DNA from: Climacteris rufus
Taxonomy: Eukaryota > Chordata > Aves > Passeriformes > Climacteridae
DNA: 64,000 nt
Assembly (NCBI GenBank): GCA_013398175.1
Contig: VZRZ01002329.1
Location: 1,670,061-1,734,060, forward strand
Reading direction: 5' to 3'
The position numbers and the translations under genes are program-made. Numbering within the stretch: the first letter of the stretch is position 1; the number at the start of each line of letters is the position of its first letter. This document shows, piece by piece, positions 1 through 13,800 of this stretch. The notes below the pieces were generated by a model. That model made no database searches. It saw only the letters and a list, made by a program, of their open reading frames with translations, and was not told where the DNA came from.

Positions 1-630
1 CCCTCTGTGTCACCCCCTCTGTGTCACCCCCATCCAGCGGGAAGGGCCCCAAAGCGCCCGGGCTCGCTGGGAGCGCAGGGATTCCGCACACAAGAGGGAG
101 CTCCCAGCCCGCAGCTGCCGGCACAGAGCCCTGCGAGCACCCGAATTTCTCGGCCGAGCCGCCAGGCTGAAGCTCAGTCTCCCGCGGTGACTTTAGAAGG
201 CTTTGTCACGCCAAAAGAGCCTCTTCCGCACAGTACTGGAGGTCCAACGTCGTCCGAGTCATTGGTAATATATATTTTTTTATAGCAGATTGCTGGTGGA
301 TTACCAAGTTCTGTGTGTGGAACAATAAAACAGTGGTTCCTCACATCACCCTGGCTGCTGCTACCCCCAGCACACAGCACAGGAGGGCTCAGGCTGAATC
401 CAGGAGGGTACCAGGGTTAACCCAAGAGAAAAGCTCCCCTTGCACAGGTGCTGATCCCTATCTATGCATTCCCAGGAATATTTTTATACCTTGTGCAGTT
501 TACACCAGGAAGATACTATTAACACTCCACAGTGTATAACCACTACACTCTGTGTGTGATAAATAATTCATTGCTTTGTGCTCTGCTGTATGAAATGTTA
601 ATGTCTAATAAATGCTTGGCTGCACATTTG
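1..630 (+). other. Probable 3'UTR end of a plus-strand gene (ANKRD40 by synteny)
   Basis: No coding sequence is recognised here. The stretch starts GC-rich, with a short direct repeat of a CCCTCTGTGTCACC-like unit at 1-28, and becomes AT-rich. It ends with plus-strand poly(A) signals AATAAA at 324-329, 607-612 and 665-670. The 607-612 signal is followed by a TG-rich stretch typical of cleavage sites. In human, ANKRD40 lies tail-to-tail with ABCC3 about 1 kb away, so its 3'UTR is expected here. The gene name is inference only; the poly(A)-like structure is what is seen. Confidence 0.4.
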
Positions 631-1364
631 TGTTTCTATTTAAGAAGTGTAATTTGTAAGAATTAATAAATGATTATTTTTGTCTTCTCAAAGTTTTTCT
701 GCACTTTACTTCTGGTGAAACAGAAACTTTCTTGCTGGGTGGTTTTCTGGAGTGCTTGGTGTAAGAAGCAAACGACTAAAGCAATAGAGGTTTTTGCAGG
801 TCCTAGCAGCAAATGCTGTTTGAACACTCCTCCTTTTGTCTGAGGAGACCTGGTTATCAATAATAAAATAGATCATTATTTCTGCAAAACAAATCACACA
901 TTATTTCAGGTGTATTAAGCTGATGAAGTGTGGAACAAGATGAACTAAATACACACCTGCTCAGCATGCATGTTCAGCTTAAGTGGACACTTACTCATAG
1001 CGACTTCCTACCTGAAAGACATTCACCAAAATTCTGATATTTCTGTGCCAATCGTGTCCCTGTGGGCTTGTGAGGAGTCTACTGAATTGGAAAAAAAAAA
1101 CTGTGGGTTTACAAATGAAGCCATTTGTAAGTTTAGGTTTAAATACATGTTATTTCTTATGCTAAAGAGGAATTTTATAATGCCAAAGTTGCAGGGATCA
1201 CAAAGGTCCCAGGACTCCCTTGTCCTGGGGGAAATACTGAAGAGGCTGGAGCCATTCAGAGATTACACATCATTTCACTATTATTCAGCTGAGTCATGGC
1301 TTAACGGGGCCTGTTCACTTCAAATTCTATGAATCCTTATGCAGAAAACACAAACCAGGTGTAT
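631..1364. other. Short intergenic spacer between convergent 3' ends
   Basis: AT-rich sequence between the last plus-strand poly(A) signals and the presumed ABCC3 cleavage site. I see no exon, repeat family or RNA gene in it. Open frames here are short and lack recognisable protein features. Confidence 0.5.
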
Positions 1365-1692
1365 TTTGTACCATTAATATAATTTATTAATTATAAACCT
1401 GAATGCAGTACATATTGCCCTGTGGTACATACGTTTTCTTGGCAGAATGTTTGGCATTCTTGGGGGAAAAAAAAGCATATAATAAAATACTTTATGTATA
1501 TAGAAAATATTTAAAAATATAAAATTCTGGTCCTTGTAATTGTAAAATACTTTGTTCACATATCACAAGTTGAGTCTACTACAAAAACTGTTTTGTAAAT
1601 TACAGTACATTCACAAGTCACTTTTGTGGCAAGTCAGTAATATTAAAAAAAAAAAACAAAACACCAAACCAAAACCCCAAGGGGTCTTCTCT
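1365..1692 (-). other. ABCC3: ABCC3 3'UTR
   Basis: Sequence following the ABCC3 stop codon (TGA, minus strand, 1693-1695). On the minus strand an AATAAA signal lies at 1388-1383, which sets transcript cleavage near 1365. This gives a 3'UTR of about 330 bases. It holds an A-rich/C-rich low-complexity tract at 1647-1680. The exact cleavage point is inferred. Confidence 0.6.
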
Positions 1693-1801
1693 TCATGCCA
1701 GTCCAGCATCTTTGGCCATACTGTAGAAAATACCTTTTGCTGCTATAAGGTTTGCAGGTGTGTCAAATTCAGCTATTGTTCCATTGTCTAGAACAAGAAC
1801 C
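1693..1801 (-). CDS. ABCC3: ABCC3 exon 31 (residues 1494-1529 and stop)
   Basis: 109 bases. It encodes RVLVLDNGTIAEFDTPANL and IAAKGIFYSMAKDAGLA, then TGA. The ending is typical of ABCC3 (AEFDSPANLI...GMARDAGLA in human) and unlike that of ABCC1. Acceptor CACAG. Confidence 0.96.
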
Positions 1802-4800
1802 CTGTGTGAAACAGAAGATGGTGTGGGGGGGAAGGTGTGTCAGAGGATTCCTTGCAAGGAATGTGATACCTGTTTGTGTCACAAAGCAAACTGCTCTAAT
1901 CTTTGCCTCACCTTTGTTTTCCTCAGGTATTTTCACATATTAAAACAATGATAAACATTCTCCCTGACTAAAAAAGGTACAGGGCAGTCACTGTCTCCCA
2001 GGGGCAATAAGGGGAGTAAAAAAGCATCATGCTGGTAGTTCTGGAATTGAAAAACATAGTTCCAGAAATCCAAGGAGATAAAAGCTCATGAAGAATACTA
2101 ATATATTTTCAAGTGATTAATATGACATGCTGTTAGTGAAGCAGTTACAGCAGCTGCTGCTTTGACACGGCTCCATGAGCTTCCTGACAGTGCCAGGAGT
2201 GCACCTGGGCTGTGTCCCCTGCACAGCTCTGCTGACTGAATATAGAACCTGCTGCTTACACCAACAGAGGCAGGGTCAGGGCTGGATATTCTGGGATATT
2301 CTATCTGCTTACATACGGCCTGACAAGCACCGGTGTTCGTGTCTAGAGACAAACCAGACCCCTTCCCATCCCCAGCACACCCACGAGCCTCCCCCCACGC
2401 ACCAGCCAGAGCCTTTACCTGGTGTAATCCATGATTGTGTTGAGCCTGTGTGCGATGGTCAGCACGGTGCAGCCCTCGAACTGGGTGCGGATGGTCATCT
2501 GGATGAGGTCGTCGGTCTCCAGGTCGATGGCGGCCGTGGCTTCGTCCAGGATCAGGATCCGCGTCTTGCGCAGGAGAGCTCTGGCCAGGCACACGAGCTG
2601 CCTCTGGCCAACGCTGCAAGCACACACAGCCTTCAGCACCTTCACCCTGCTGCACAAAGCTCCCCACTGCCACTTGTGCTGAGCACGTCACTCCTTGGAT
2701 TACCCAAAAAATCCCAGAATATTTCGCAAGCCGCCCGTTCTGTCGGCCCCAGAGCTCGCACACACAGGTTGCAGCATGCCAACACTAACACCGATAGGAT
2801 CACTCACTGCCTGACCCAGTGCTGGCACAGCCACCAAATGTGCCTTTGATCACTGTGACAAAAGCCAGGGCAGCTGATGGGGACAACATTTCTGCCCAAG
2901 CTTTCAGAAACGCTCCCAGTTCTGACAACACCAAGCATATGCAAATTTGAGGGGGGAAAAAAAAAAAAAAAAGGAAAATAAAGTGTTATGAGGCTACACG
3001 TCCTTTCTACCCTAAAAAAATAAAATATATACATATATCTGGGCAACCCAGATTTTTTCCCCTGCCACAAGCACAGCCCAGACTCGGCCTCAGAATATCT
3101 GCGGGATGAGAACGTTCATCACAGACAATCCAGTGACACCAAAGCTTAGAAGCCAATGAAGCATATCAAAACATGACATTTTTATCATCCCCTGTCATGT
3201 CTTCATGGGTCTTCCAAATAATAATGGAAAATAAACATTGCTAAAGTGTCAGTTAGGCAGAGGACTCATACTCAGCACAGCAGTTATGTTATCATGGCAT
3301 TTCCTTTCCTACCAAACCATGTTTAAGGGACTGCCTGTTCCTAATTCCCTGTCATCCTGAAACATCTTTCTGACAAGATGGGATTTGGGTTTGGGAGAAG
3401 AGTCAGATCATTTGTGGCAGAGGCAGAACAAGTGTTTGAACCTTGGTGGCTTTCTCAGAACAGGAATAAGTGGCTGAATCGTTTCAGACATGACAGAGCA
3501 GTGTCAGCCTGTGCTCAGGTGTCACTCACTTTCACAGAAAAAAAACAGCTCAGGGGATGTTCTAGTCCAAGCATTCCTTACCTAAGATTCTCTCCACCCT
3601 CTGAGCACTCATACTCCAACATGGATGGCTGACTGCTGACAAACCTCTTCAAATGAGACAGTTCAAGAGCTTTCCATATTTCTTCATCCGAATACTTATT
3701 AAATGGATCCAGGTTCATCCTCAGTGTCCCAGAAAAAAGAACAGGATCCTGGATATAAACCAAATTTTCATCAGACAAACGCTTTAGCTGTTTTGACTAC
3801 AGATACTATGAGTTGCTGCTTTGAGGTCTCCATTGCACTGCAGGTAGGTCACCTCCCAATCCCAACCACTCTGAAAATGCATTACAATATACACAGTTCA
3901 AACCAAAGTTCCAACTCTACAGATGGTTTACCCTAAATCCTGTTTTATCACCCCAGTTACAAGGTGGCAGGATGGGACCACTCAAAGTATAAATAGTTTG
4001 GTTTTCTGAAACAATTTTCTGAGTGTAACAAAACATTTTCCTCTTTGGATAAACCATTATTTATGGTTTGTTAAGCTGTTAGAGAACCTTCCTTCAGTGT
4101 GACACACAAAAACAGTACCTGAGGAATAATTGTTAGCCTTGATCGAAGGTCATGGAGACCAATTTCTGAAATGTTCACACCATCAATTTTGATTTCCCCT
4201 TTTACAGCTTCCAGGATCCTAAAGAGACAGAGCGTCATGGAGGACTTCCCTGCTCCAGTTCTGCCAACAATTCCAATCTACAACAAATTGCAGGTTTAAC
4301 AACAAAGCACATAGTTAAGATGAAAACAAAACACAACAAAAAAAACAAAAAAAAAAAAAAACAAAAAAAAAACCAAACAAAAAAAAACAACCCAAAAACC
4401 CCTCAACATTCCTCTAAGAGTTTTAACAGAAGATCTGAATCTAAGAAAGAATGAACCATTCTGCCCTAGAAACCCTGGGTCATACACTGTCATGTACTTA
4501 CTGCCATTCCTGGAATTGGAATGATATTCCATAGAAATATGCACACAGGCCTAGAAGCATCCTATGTAACTTTAGGTGATTAGTTGAAGCACTCATGGTA
4601 GGTGTCCAGTCACTCAAGGACAAGAAATAAAGGCTCTTACAGGGCAATTCCTACTTCATGGTAAGCACGTGTCTCTCCATGCCAGAAGGATGCTGTCATC
4701 CTATCCTGTCTGCTTAGAATAAAGGTAATTCTCTTTTTTAGTAACAGCCTGTTCAGGGAAGGACTTTCCCTGCTAATTGTTCTGTCACCAGTAGGCAAAC

Positions 4801-7800
4801 CCCAGAACTTTCCACTGAAGCATGAAGGAATGAATCTCCCGCAATAAAGACAATTTCCTGATTAAGGAAGCAAAGAATGTCATTTCCTTCCATGCCAGAA
4901 ATTTTGCAGGGAAAGTCAGAGAGCAGAAAAAGCTGGAATTCCTTCTCCCATCTGCACTGCTTCAAAAAAAGCATTCTTGTCACTGAATTTTTGTCACTTG
5001 TGCTGGTGCCTCCTACACAGTGTATGGGAGCCTGTTGCCAAATGAACTGGGAAAGTCCAGAAAATCCCATGCAATTGGCCCTACTGCTTCCAGCCAGGAG
5101 GATGCTGACACATGGACAGCACAGCTGTCACTGCTGGCTCCTGCACTGGGGTCAGTGCCCCTGCAGACCCTCTCTTCTACTCCACAGTTGTCACTGAAGG
5201 CCCAGAGCAAAGTTCTAGCAAAGACATTCAGCTGGTAACTCACCTTTTCCCCACCGTGCACTTGGAGGTTTAGACCCTTCAGCACCAGATCCAGGCCCTT
5301 CCTGTACCTCACTGAGTAATTCACAAATTCCAGCTCTCCCTTGGATGGCCAGTCTTCTGGGGGACGCTTGCCCTCAATGATCCAGGGAGCCTATGGAAAA
5401 CAAAGTTAGAAATGCCTCATATAGGGGTGAGAAAAAATAATTCAAACTCAGATAAAAACATTTTATCTGATAAATCAATCTCCATTACAAAATAAATTTA
5501 TAATAATAGGGGGAAAACATGGAACATCCACCCCACTGGTCTTTGTTGTGAGGCTTACAGGAAAAATGTCTGAGCACAGAGGGATGAATTCTCAGTGGAT
5601 ATTTATTTTTTTCCCACCAGCTTTAATAAAACATTGCCAGTTTCCTGTCAGTTCGAGCTCTGGTTTGTAACACGTATCACACATCTTGCCTGGCTACCTT
5701 TTAGCTTCCAGGTTAAATATTTGATCTCCAGAACTGTTCACTGCAGCTCTCTTCCATTTCCTAATTCTCAGTATGTACACAGGGCTAACAAACCCCTGTT
5801 CAGAGAGCAGCAGCTTTCCTGGCACAGCTCCGTCTGCCACCTTCAAAAGTCTTTGGCAGCAAAGGTAGATGATGGGATGATTTTCCTGGATTAGCAGTAC
5901 AGTGTTCCTAGAGATGTTCTGTCATGGGAGGTGAGGACTGATTAAGCTGATTAAACAGAAATACTATGGAAAACATGTGCAAGGCCTGATAATTGTGCTG
6001 CAGCTCTGCTCACGAGCAGGATCAGCCACACAGGTAAGGCTGTGCATCAAACACTGCAAACCCAAAGGGACCAATATTCTGATGTGAAACTCATCTCCTG
6101 TGCTACAGCCACTCACAGCAGCAGAAAATGAGATGCTAAGCACAGGCTGCATGATGGCAATAATAATTTGGAGCTGTGATAGCATAAATTACAGTTCAGA
6201 GTGTGACATTTGTTCAGGTTAAATGATAACTCTCAGAGCAGGAACCATCTCTCAAGAGTCTGAAGAAAGACCATGTAAATGTGTGCATTAAAATTTCTCC
6301 ATGCTTGTTGCTGAGCATGCTGGACTCGTGGTAGCTGACCTCTGTTTCAGTTTCTGAATACTCTTTTATTCTTTCCACAGCCACAATGTTGGTTTCAAGT
6401 TCAGAAGTCATTCGGACCATCCAATTCAGAGACAAGGTCACCTTGGGGAACAGAAGGAACAAAATATCACCCTCAGAGGGACAACAGATATAATAGAAAT
6501 AGTAACAAAAACAACAGCAGACACTGCTATTAAGACATGGATTCACATTTATGTTACAAATGAGATAATTGCCTTTGCATTGAAGATAATACAGTGACTG
6601 GGACAAGAAGTCTGGAGATCATCAGGTGCTCACATGAAATCAGCTTTTTGCTGGTTTAACACATGGCCCTCTCAAAAAACATTGGTTGGAAGTCACTCCC
6701 TAAATCATGGGTCTCACTAGAAAACTGCTAACAGCAACCTTGCACACTCATGGCATCTAAAATTCTTCTGGCAAGAGCGAGGCCATTAAATCTGCTGCAC
6801 TCTGCACAGCTTGGGTCAGTACAGTTTGCCTTGTCTAATTATGAATCCTGCTGGTCTGCCTGTGATCACCGGGACACACCGAAGTGCAGGATTGATGCAT
6901 GGCATGTTAAGCCCATGCTGCTCAAATGGCCTGTTCTTGGTGGGTGCCCCTGAGACCTCCTGAGTCTCCCATGTGCCACCCCTGAGGATACTGGGGTGCA
7001 GCACAGCCTTGATGCTCCCAAAGTGCTCTGAAGTCCTCCCGCACATGAGCTTGCTGATGGTTTCAGCACTCAGTGTAAATGTCTATTTTCCAGACATCCC
7101 ACAACTCATTTTTGTTATTTCCTTATTAACTGCTGCTTTAACAAGCACTTAAATTATTGCTAATATATCCACACCCTCTACAAAAATGCAACCTTCCCAA
7201 TAAAGCTGTAACAGGTACCTGTAAGGCATAGGACACCGACAGTCCCACCAGGCCAGCATTCAGGCTGTTCCTACCGACCACAGCAAAAAGGGCAGCAAAG
7301 AGGACAATGCAGTTCCCCACAAACTCAACTCGGATGCCCAGCCACCTGGGAAGAAGGCAGGGTGGTAAAAGGTTGCTTGGGACCAATGTTGCAGACAGGA
7401 TTCTCTAAGTGGAAACAAGCAGTGATGGTTTACCTGTTTGACACTATGCCAGGGTAGTAACTCCTCTGATTTTCATCCACCTTCAGATCACTGATGTCCA
7501 CAAAGGCCTTCACTCTCCTGTAGGCTCTGATGACACTGGCCCCTGACACAGTCTCGGAGAAGTGGGAGTAGATGGGGGATCTGCTCACGGACTCCAGGCG
7601 CTTCAGCTGCCGCGAGGTCGCCACGTAGAATCGCTGCCGTTTTCCAGGGAAAATGGAAAGGTTCATTAAATACTGACACTTTTAATTAACAGTGAAGAAT
7701 TTCTTAGGTGAAGGAGGTTGCTACTAATGCACTTCAACCCTCTGAAATATTGTCTATCATGAAGAAGAATTTCAAGAAAGTTACCTTCACATCACTCCAC

Positions 7801-10800
7801 AACAGAGCATTAGGTAACTGCAATTTTCATGTACTGTAAGCTGAATTTATCTATGTCCCTTTAAATGTAGCTCATATAACCTAACAAAATGAATTCATTT
7901 GTAGGAGCCTCATTTTCCAAAGAAGATGAAATGTGCATTTGCACTTCCATTATCAGGTCTCTATTTACAGTCTGTAAAATCAGCTTGATTGTTGCTCAGA
8001 AATCAATAAAATTGATGCTTTTTATTTTCAAAAATTTAACCCCTCACTACCTTAAAATCTTATCAGTATGTCAAATATATACACCCTTTAATACATTGAC
8101 ATACACTGCAGTTCTGACCCTAGCAGTAGGCTTATTTTTTATTACTTAAATGCTAGAAAAGGTTACGTCTATTTATTTCATGCCCACATCTCTAAGGACA
8201 TTTATTTTTCTGAGAAAAGTAAATAACGCTTTGTTTACATAAACACGTAGTTACTTCAGATATCTCCATTCTCCCCCCAAATCAATGTTGTTTCTCCTAA
8301 AAAGAAAAGGAATGGAGTAACTGCAGTTAGTAGTCACATATTTTCCCACTTACCTGAACAAAGAAGTAGAGAATTGCCAGCGGGACTATAACCACGGCGA
8401 AGAGCGGCGTGCTGGCGATGATGACGATCATGGTGGACAAGGAGGTGAAGAAGGTCCCCAGGAACATGAGGATGGTGGGTGGGATGACCTCATCGATCAC
8501 GTAGATGTCCTTGGAGAAGCGGTTGATGATGCGCCCGGTGGGGGTGGTGTCGTAGAAGGACTGCGGGGTGTGGAATTTGTTCTCCAGCAGCGCCGCGTGC
8601 AGCGTCCGGGCGGCGTTGATGCCTCCCATGGCCAGGGTGAAGGAGCAGATGAGCACTATGAGCCCTGGCAGGTGAGGAGCAGACAAGTTATCCCATGATG
8701 TCCTCAATTCCCAGCTCCCTGACCCTTGGCAGTTACTGCTGTGCTCCAAGCTTGTTTTGCTTCCCTATATTCCCTGCCCACCCTCCTCCTCCTGTGCACA
8801 TCAGCACTGCATTCACTGCTGCCTAAGGCACAGGAACATCTGCAGGATTCATCATCCTGTCCATGCAAAACAGACCCACAACCACCTTCTCTCTGTTTTC
8901 CACAGGCCTCCATGAAGTCTTGATGCTACAACTTCACCCCAGCCCTTCATCCCCTTCTGCACTGAAGTTTGCATGTTTTCTTCCCAACTTGCCTCTCTCA
9001 AGCTTCCATGTCACCTGATCAACCTCCTCCAAGGGCTTCACAACAAAATTAAAAGTGTTGGGCTGAGCTCAGATTTTGTAGCTCCACATTATGTGAGTTT
9101 CCTTGCTTAGGATAGGAGTTGTGGGGCAATTTGTATAAAATTCGACAGTGTTTTGGGTTGGAAGGGACCTTAAGGATCACCCAGTTTCAACCCCCTGCCA
9201 TAGGCAGGGACACCCTCCACTAGATCACATTTCTCACAGCTCCATCCAACCTGACCTTGAACACTTCCAGGGATGGGACAGCCACAGCTTTTCTGGGCAA
9301 CCTGTGCCAGGCCTCACCACTTTCACAGTGTTTCTTCCTAACATATAATCTAAACCTACTGTCCTTTTGGACCACTGGCAACTGGTGCCACGACTTTCCC
9401 ACCTAACACCTCTTTCCTAAACATTGGGACATCACGATTTTGTCTGGTCTCACCTTGCAAGAGGCCCAGGGCAGCGTAGACCCCAATTCTCATGGCTGTG
9501 TTGTGCTGGGTCCCATTAACCACTGGCTCGTTGGTCCAGTCACTGAGCCACACGTTGGCCCCGATGGCAGCAGCATTTTGGCAGCAATACAGGAAACAGA
9601 TCACCAGAGAAAGGACAGGGCTGACAGCCTTCATGTATTGCCAGAACACTGTTAGCTTTACCTGCAAAATCACACACCAAAGTGGTTTGTACAACCCATA
9701 CAAGCAGTTTAGAGAGAATGAAGAGAAAAAAAAATTCTTTGTTAGAGAAACTGTTGAGTTCAAAACTGCCCAAACACACCACACAGAAAGGTTCATCTGC
9801 CTGAGCTCCCTGTCAGGGTGATGGCTTTCAAAACAAGTCAGAAACTTCTCTGAAATACTTTTCTCCTCCATGCTGAGGGTCTGTATTTCATTAGTTTTGT
9901 GGGGTTTTAGGTTTGAAGACTATGCCAGAGGGGAAAAAAACAAAAAGGAAAGAAAGGAGGCTGATCAAATAGCAGCAAGAGATGGGTAACAAGAATAGGA
10001 GCCAAGATTTTCAGGCAAAAGAAGCAACTTGGCAGGCATATCCTACTCAGGACTACTTTAAATGGCCTATTTAAGGAAAAGTGTTGAATGTGCCTCCATT
10101 CTGTGTCTTCACAGCAACTTAAATGAGGTACCAAATGCTAATGCACCCCAACAGGAATATAAACAGATGATGTTTATGGCAATAAGTAAAGGTGCTGTCT
10201 CTAAGGTAGTGCAAAAAGGCAGAGAAGCAAAAAGACACAGAGACTCTGGACAAAACTCAGCCTTTAGAAAAAAGCGTAAGAAGGAATAATTAAAGGAACA
10301 AGTGTTGTTGATTACGGACTTTGAAGCTAAAATAATCCACAGCAAAAGTTAATTGCATGTCTGTGCCATGGACCACGTACATCAGACTGAACAGGACTCC
10401 CTGAGCCTTCTGAAGGGGAGGGAAGGGGCTTTCTTTAAGCAAACCTCCCTGCTCCTCTTCCATCTGCTGCTCCTTTCTTTTCCTTTTGTGTTCCCATCTT
10501 CTCTGTTTTCCTGTTCCTATTTCTCTCCCTGCCCTGCTCAGGAGGAACACAGCCCCTCTGTACCTGGAAGCACGAAATGCTCTGGAATTGGGGTGGCAGG
10601 TATTTAGGCAGAACAGACCCACTGGCACCCAGAGGCAGCTGGCTCGTGCAACCCAGTGCAGCAGCTGAGCTCAGCAGCAGCCAAACAGTTTAAAAAGCAA
10701 CAGTGCTGAAAGCTCTGAGAGGGAAAGGCAGGGCTGATGGAGTGCAGGGCTCTGCAGTATCGGGTGACTGTGGCAGGAGCTGGAAGAGATTTTTTCTTTT

Positions 10801-13800
10801 TTCTTTTTTTTTTTCCCCTAAGTATATAGCTCTAGCTAGGTGCCAAAACCTCTGCCAAAATCTCAGATTTGAATGATCACTGGCCACCAGATTAATGCCT
10901 AAGACCTGTAGTTGTGATTTATACAACACATTTAACAGAACTGGATCAAATGTAAAAATAAAAAGGGTTTTTTTTCAAACAGAAAAAAACAGGTAGAAAA
11001 GGGGAGGGGGGAATCAAACCATACCGTGCCTGTTTCAGTGGTTTCAGCCTGAATAAGTTTCTCGTTAGCAATTTTTCTTGGCAGAGAAGGCTCTGCTGGC
11101 TTCTTCTCACAGACTCTTCGTTTCGTTGACATTTTGTTGGGACATTCTCCTCCCTCAGAAGACACCACACTCAGTTGCCTAGTTAAAACAAAAGAGTCAT
11201 TAGGAGGAAAAGGGCATATTGTGGCAGTGCTAAGGCAAGGCTGGGATGTAGTGAATTGGATTTATTCCCAGCTCTTCCACTGAGCTCCCATGCCAGCCTC
11301 ACTCACAGCTATGGGTGCTGGTACCACCCCTCTGGGTGTTCAGTGACATTCAGTGATGCCAGAAATACAGGTTCTAAGGAAGGCTGTGGCAGAGCCTGAG
11401 CTCTTTGGGAAAGGCCTTTAGAGGCTTCATGGCAAGGCAGACATTTCAAACTAAACCCCGAACTTCTCTGTTTTCATGTCAGCAGTAGCTGGACAGCACC
11501 TATGGGTATGGTTATAAAAACCTTTAAAGATTTCCAAGGTTCTCAATGGCAAGGTGTAATGCAAGGGTTTTAATAATCATACATCTGGCAGCAGCTTAGT
11601 GTTGTGTGCGTAAATACATACAGTGGTGTCACCTGAGGACCAGGGAGGAGTTGCTTTAAGAAATTGGTTCAGTCTAGATTAAAGAGAGGATTGCAGGAAG
11701 ATGTTTGATCTTCTTTGTGTGTTCTTTCATATTTATTTTCAAAAGGACACTACAGCAATTCATTTATGAGAGGAAATTGAGGAAACTAAAGCCCAGATGG
11801 AGAAGCAGCACGTGACTGACATCTGAAAGATGTTTTTCACCCCAGACACAGTCTAGAAACACATGGACCTCATGTTTACCTAAGAAACTGTTTGCGGACC
11901 TCGTTTGTCACGGGCTCATTATCAGCCAGGTCTGTGTGGATGCTCAGGGTGTCTTCAGCCAGCAGCACTTCCTCCTCCTCCAGCACTGCAAGACAAGATT
12001 CCACCTCAGATTTTCTGCCACACAAAGCAGAGAGCACAGGGAAAGGTGGCTATGCAAAGCAAGAGTCATGAGAAACAAAACCCCAGCAGGAAAATCATAG
12101 TGCAAGAACTCCCCCCATGCTTTGCTAATATCCCTTCTGTGCATCACTTCTAACGAAATTGCAAACATCTTGTGAGGCAGGTTGGCTGCCAAATGCATTT
12201 ATATCACATTGCTTTAGCTCATCAGAATGCCAGGCAATAGTGTTAGCTAAATTCACTCATAGGCAGGTTCTGGGCATGATCCTGGGCTCAGGGAAACACA
12301 GCAGGAGTCCTGCAAGGCTCTGCTGTGGCTGGAAGGTGCTGTGGATGTTCCTGTGCCTGGCAGGAGAGCAGCAGTGCTGCAAGCACAGAGTGTGGGAACA
12401 CTGTCACACAGGGGAAACATCCACTAAAATGCTTCAATCTTGCATCATTTTGTCAGAATCAAACCAAGCTGAAAAGCAACCCAAGATTAAAATGTCATTG
12501 GAACTTAGCTACATGAAAAAAACCCCAACCACATATAAAGAGGAAAACACACCAGACTCTGGGTAGCCCCTTTGATACCAAGCCCAGTTTGTTCTTGGTT
12601 ACTGTTTTCCTGCTGAGCTTGGCCTTCCTAATTGTAAAATAAATTCCCAAGTTTAAAATAATTTCTAAGACAAGAATTGTTTTTCTTCTAGGACAAATCA
12701 CATGAAATTTTGAAAGAAACTTGTGAAAACATTTCTCAATAATACAGACCTGGCCACAGGCAATAATTTTCACGGTAGTGCAGAAAGGCAAATGCCAGGT
12801 TGTCATGAAGAACCAGGGGACACTTTACAGAGAAAATATCTGTAATCTTGTTGACAGAAAAAGACATGTTTTAAGAAAAAGCAATACTGTACTTGTTGGT
12901 TCATCCTCTTCAATGTCTTCATCCAGTGCATAATTTCGCAGGAATTCTGCAAAGGCCTTGTTTTGTTTCAGAAGGTCTTGGTAAGACCCCATCTCAGAGA
13001 TTTTGCCATCTACCAGGACAATTATGTGGTCTACCTGAGGTAGGAAGCTGATGCCATGGGTCACCAGAATTCGGGTCTGGATAGGGAAAAAGAGAAAAAC
13101 CACAAATCTCTCAGTTGCACTGTAGGGACTGACAGTACTCAGCAAGCCAAATACTAAGACATTTCTGGGAGTGAATGATTGTGTCAAGGTGAAATGCCCA
13201 GTGCAATAACAGTGTCCTCGTTAGCCAAATCAGCTTGGAAATATGTACAAGAACTCACTATGCTCCTATTGCTGATACAGAGGAAAGTAAATCAACTGAA
13301 TTATCATTTCCTCCTTCCCTTACGCTGATTTTCTTCGCAGCCCTTCCCTTCTGAGCTCTGAGGTGGTCTGAGAGGAGGGTGAGGTGCAGCAAAGCCACTG
13401 CAGCTTGGTTGTTGTTGCCAAAGGCCTCCGTAACCTCCGTATCTGGTGCAGCTTCCTTGGCTGCTCTGCCTCCCAGGAGCAACAATTACCACCACCAGCC
13501 TGTGCAAGTTCCAGCAAACACCTTGTTTTTGGAGATCCCACAGCAGGGATTTTAAAGGCCTGAGCAGGTTTCTGCCTGCACACGTTCTGAGCAGACCGCA
13601 GCGCTCCGGGCACGCGCGAGCAGCGGCTCCCCACGGCCCAGGCCGGGAGAAGAGGTGCCCACCTTGCCAAGCACACACAGAAACTCGGGAAGGAGCTGGC
13701 AGTCCAACCTGGGTGGTGAAACAGCTTCAGTGCTCCCGAGTTTCTGTGTTTTTTTAGGAGGATGTGAACCCCCCAGCTTACTTTTCCCTTCAGGAGCCCG

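Noticed and set aside
9148..9348. Open frames over CR1 copies (also 22436-22741, 49376-49651 and 55727-55912)
   Set aside because: They lie in CR1 3'UTR sequence, mostly in reverse orientation, and are not host genes or reverse-transcriptase frames.
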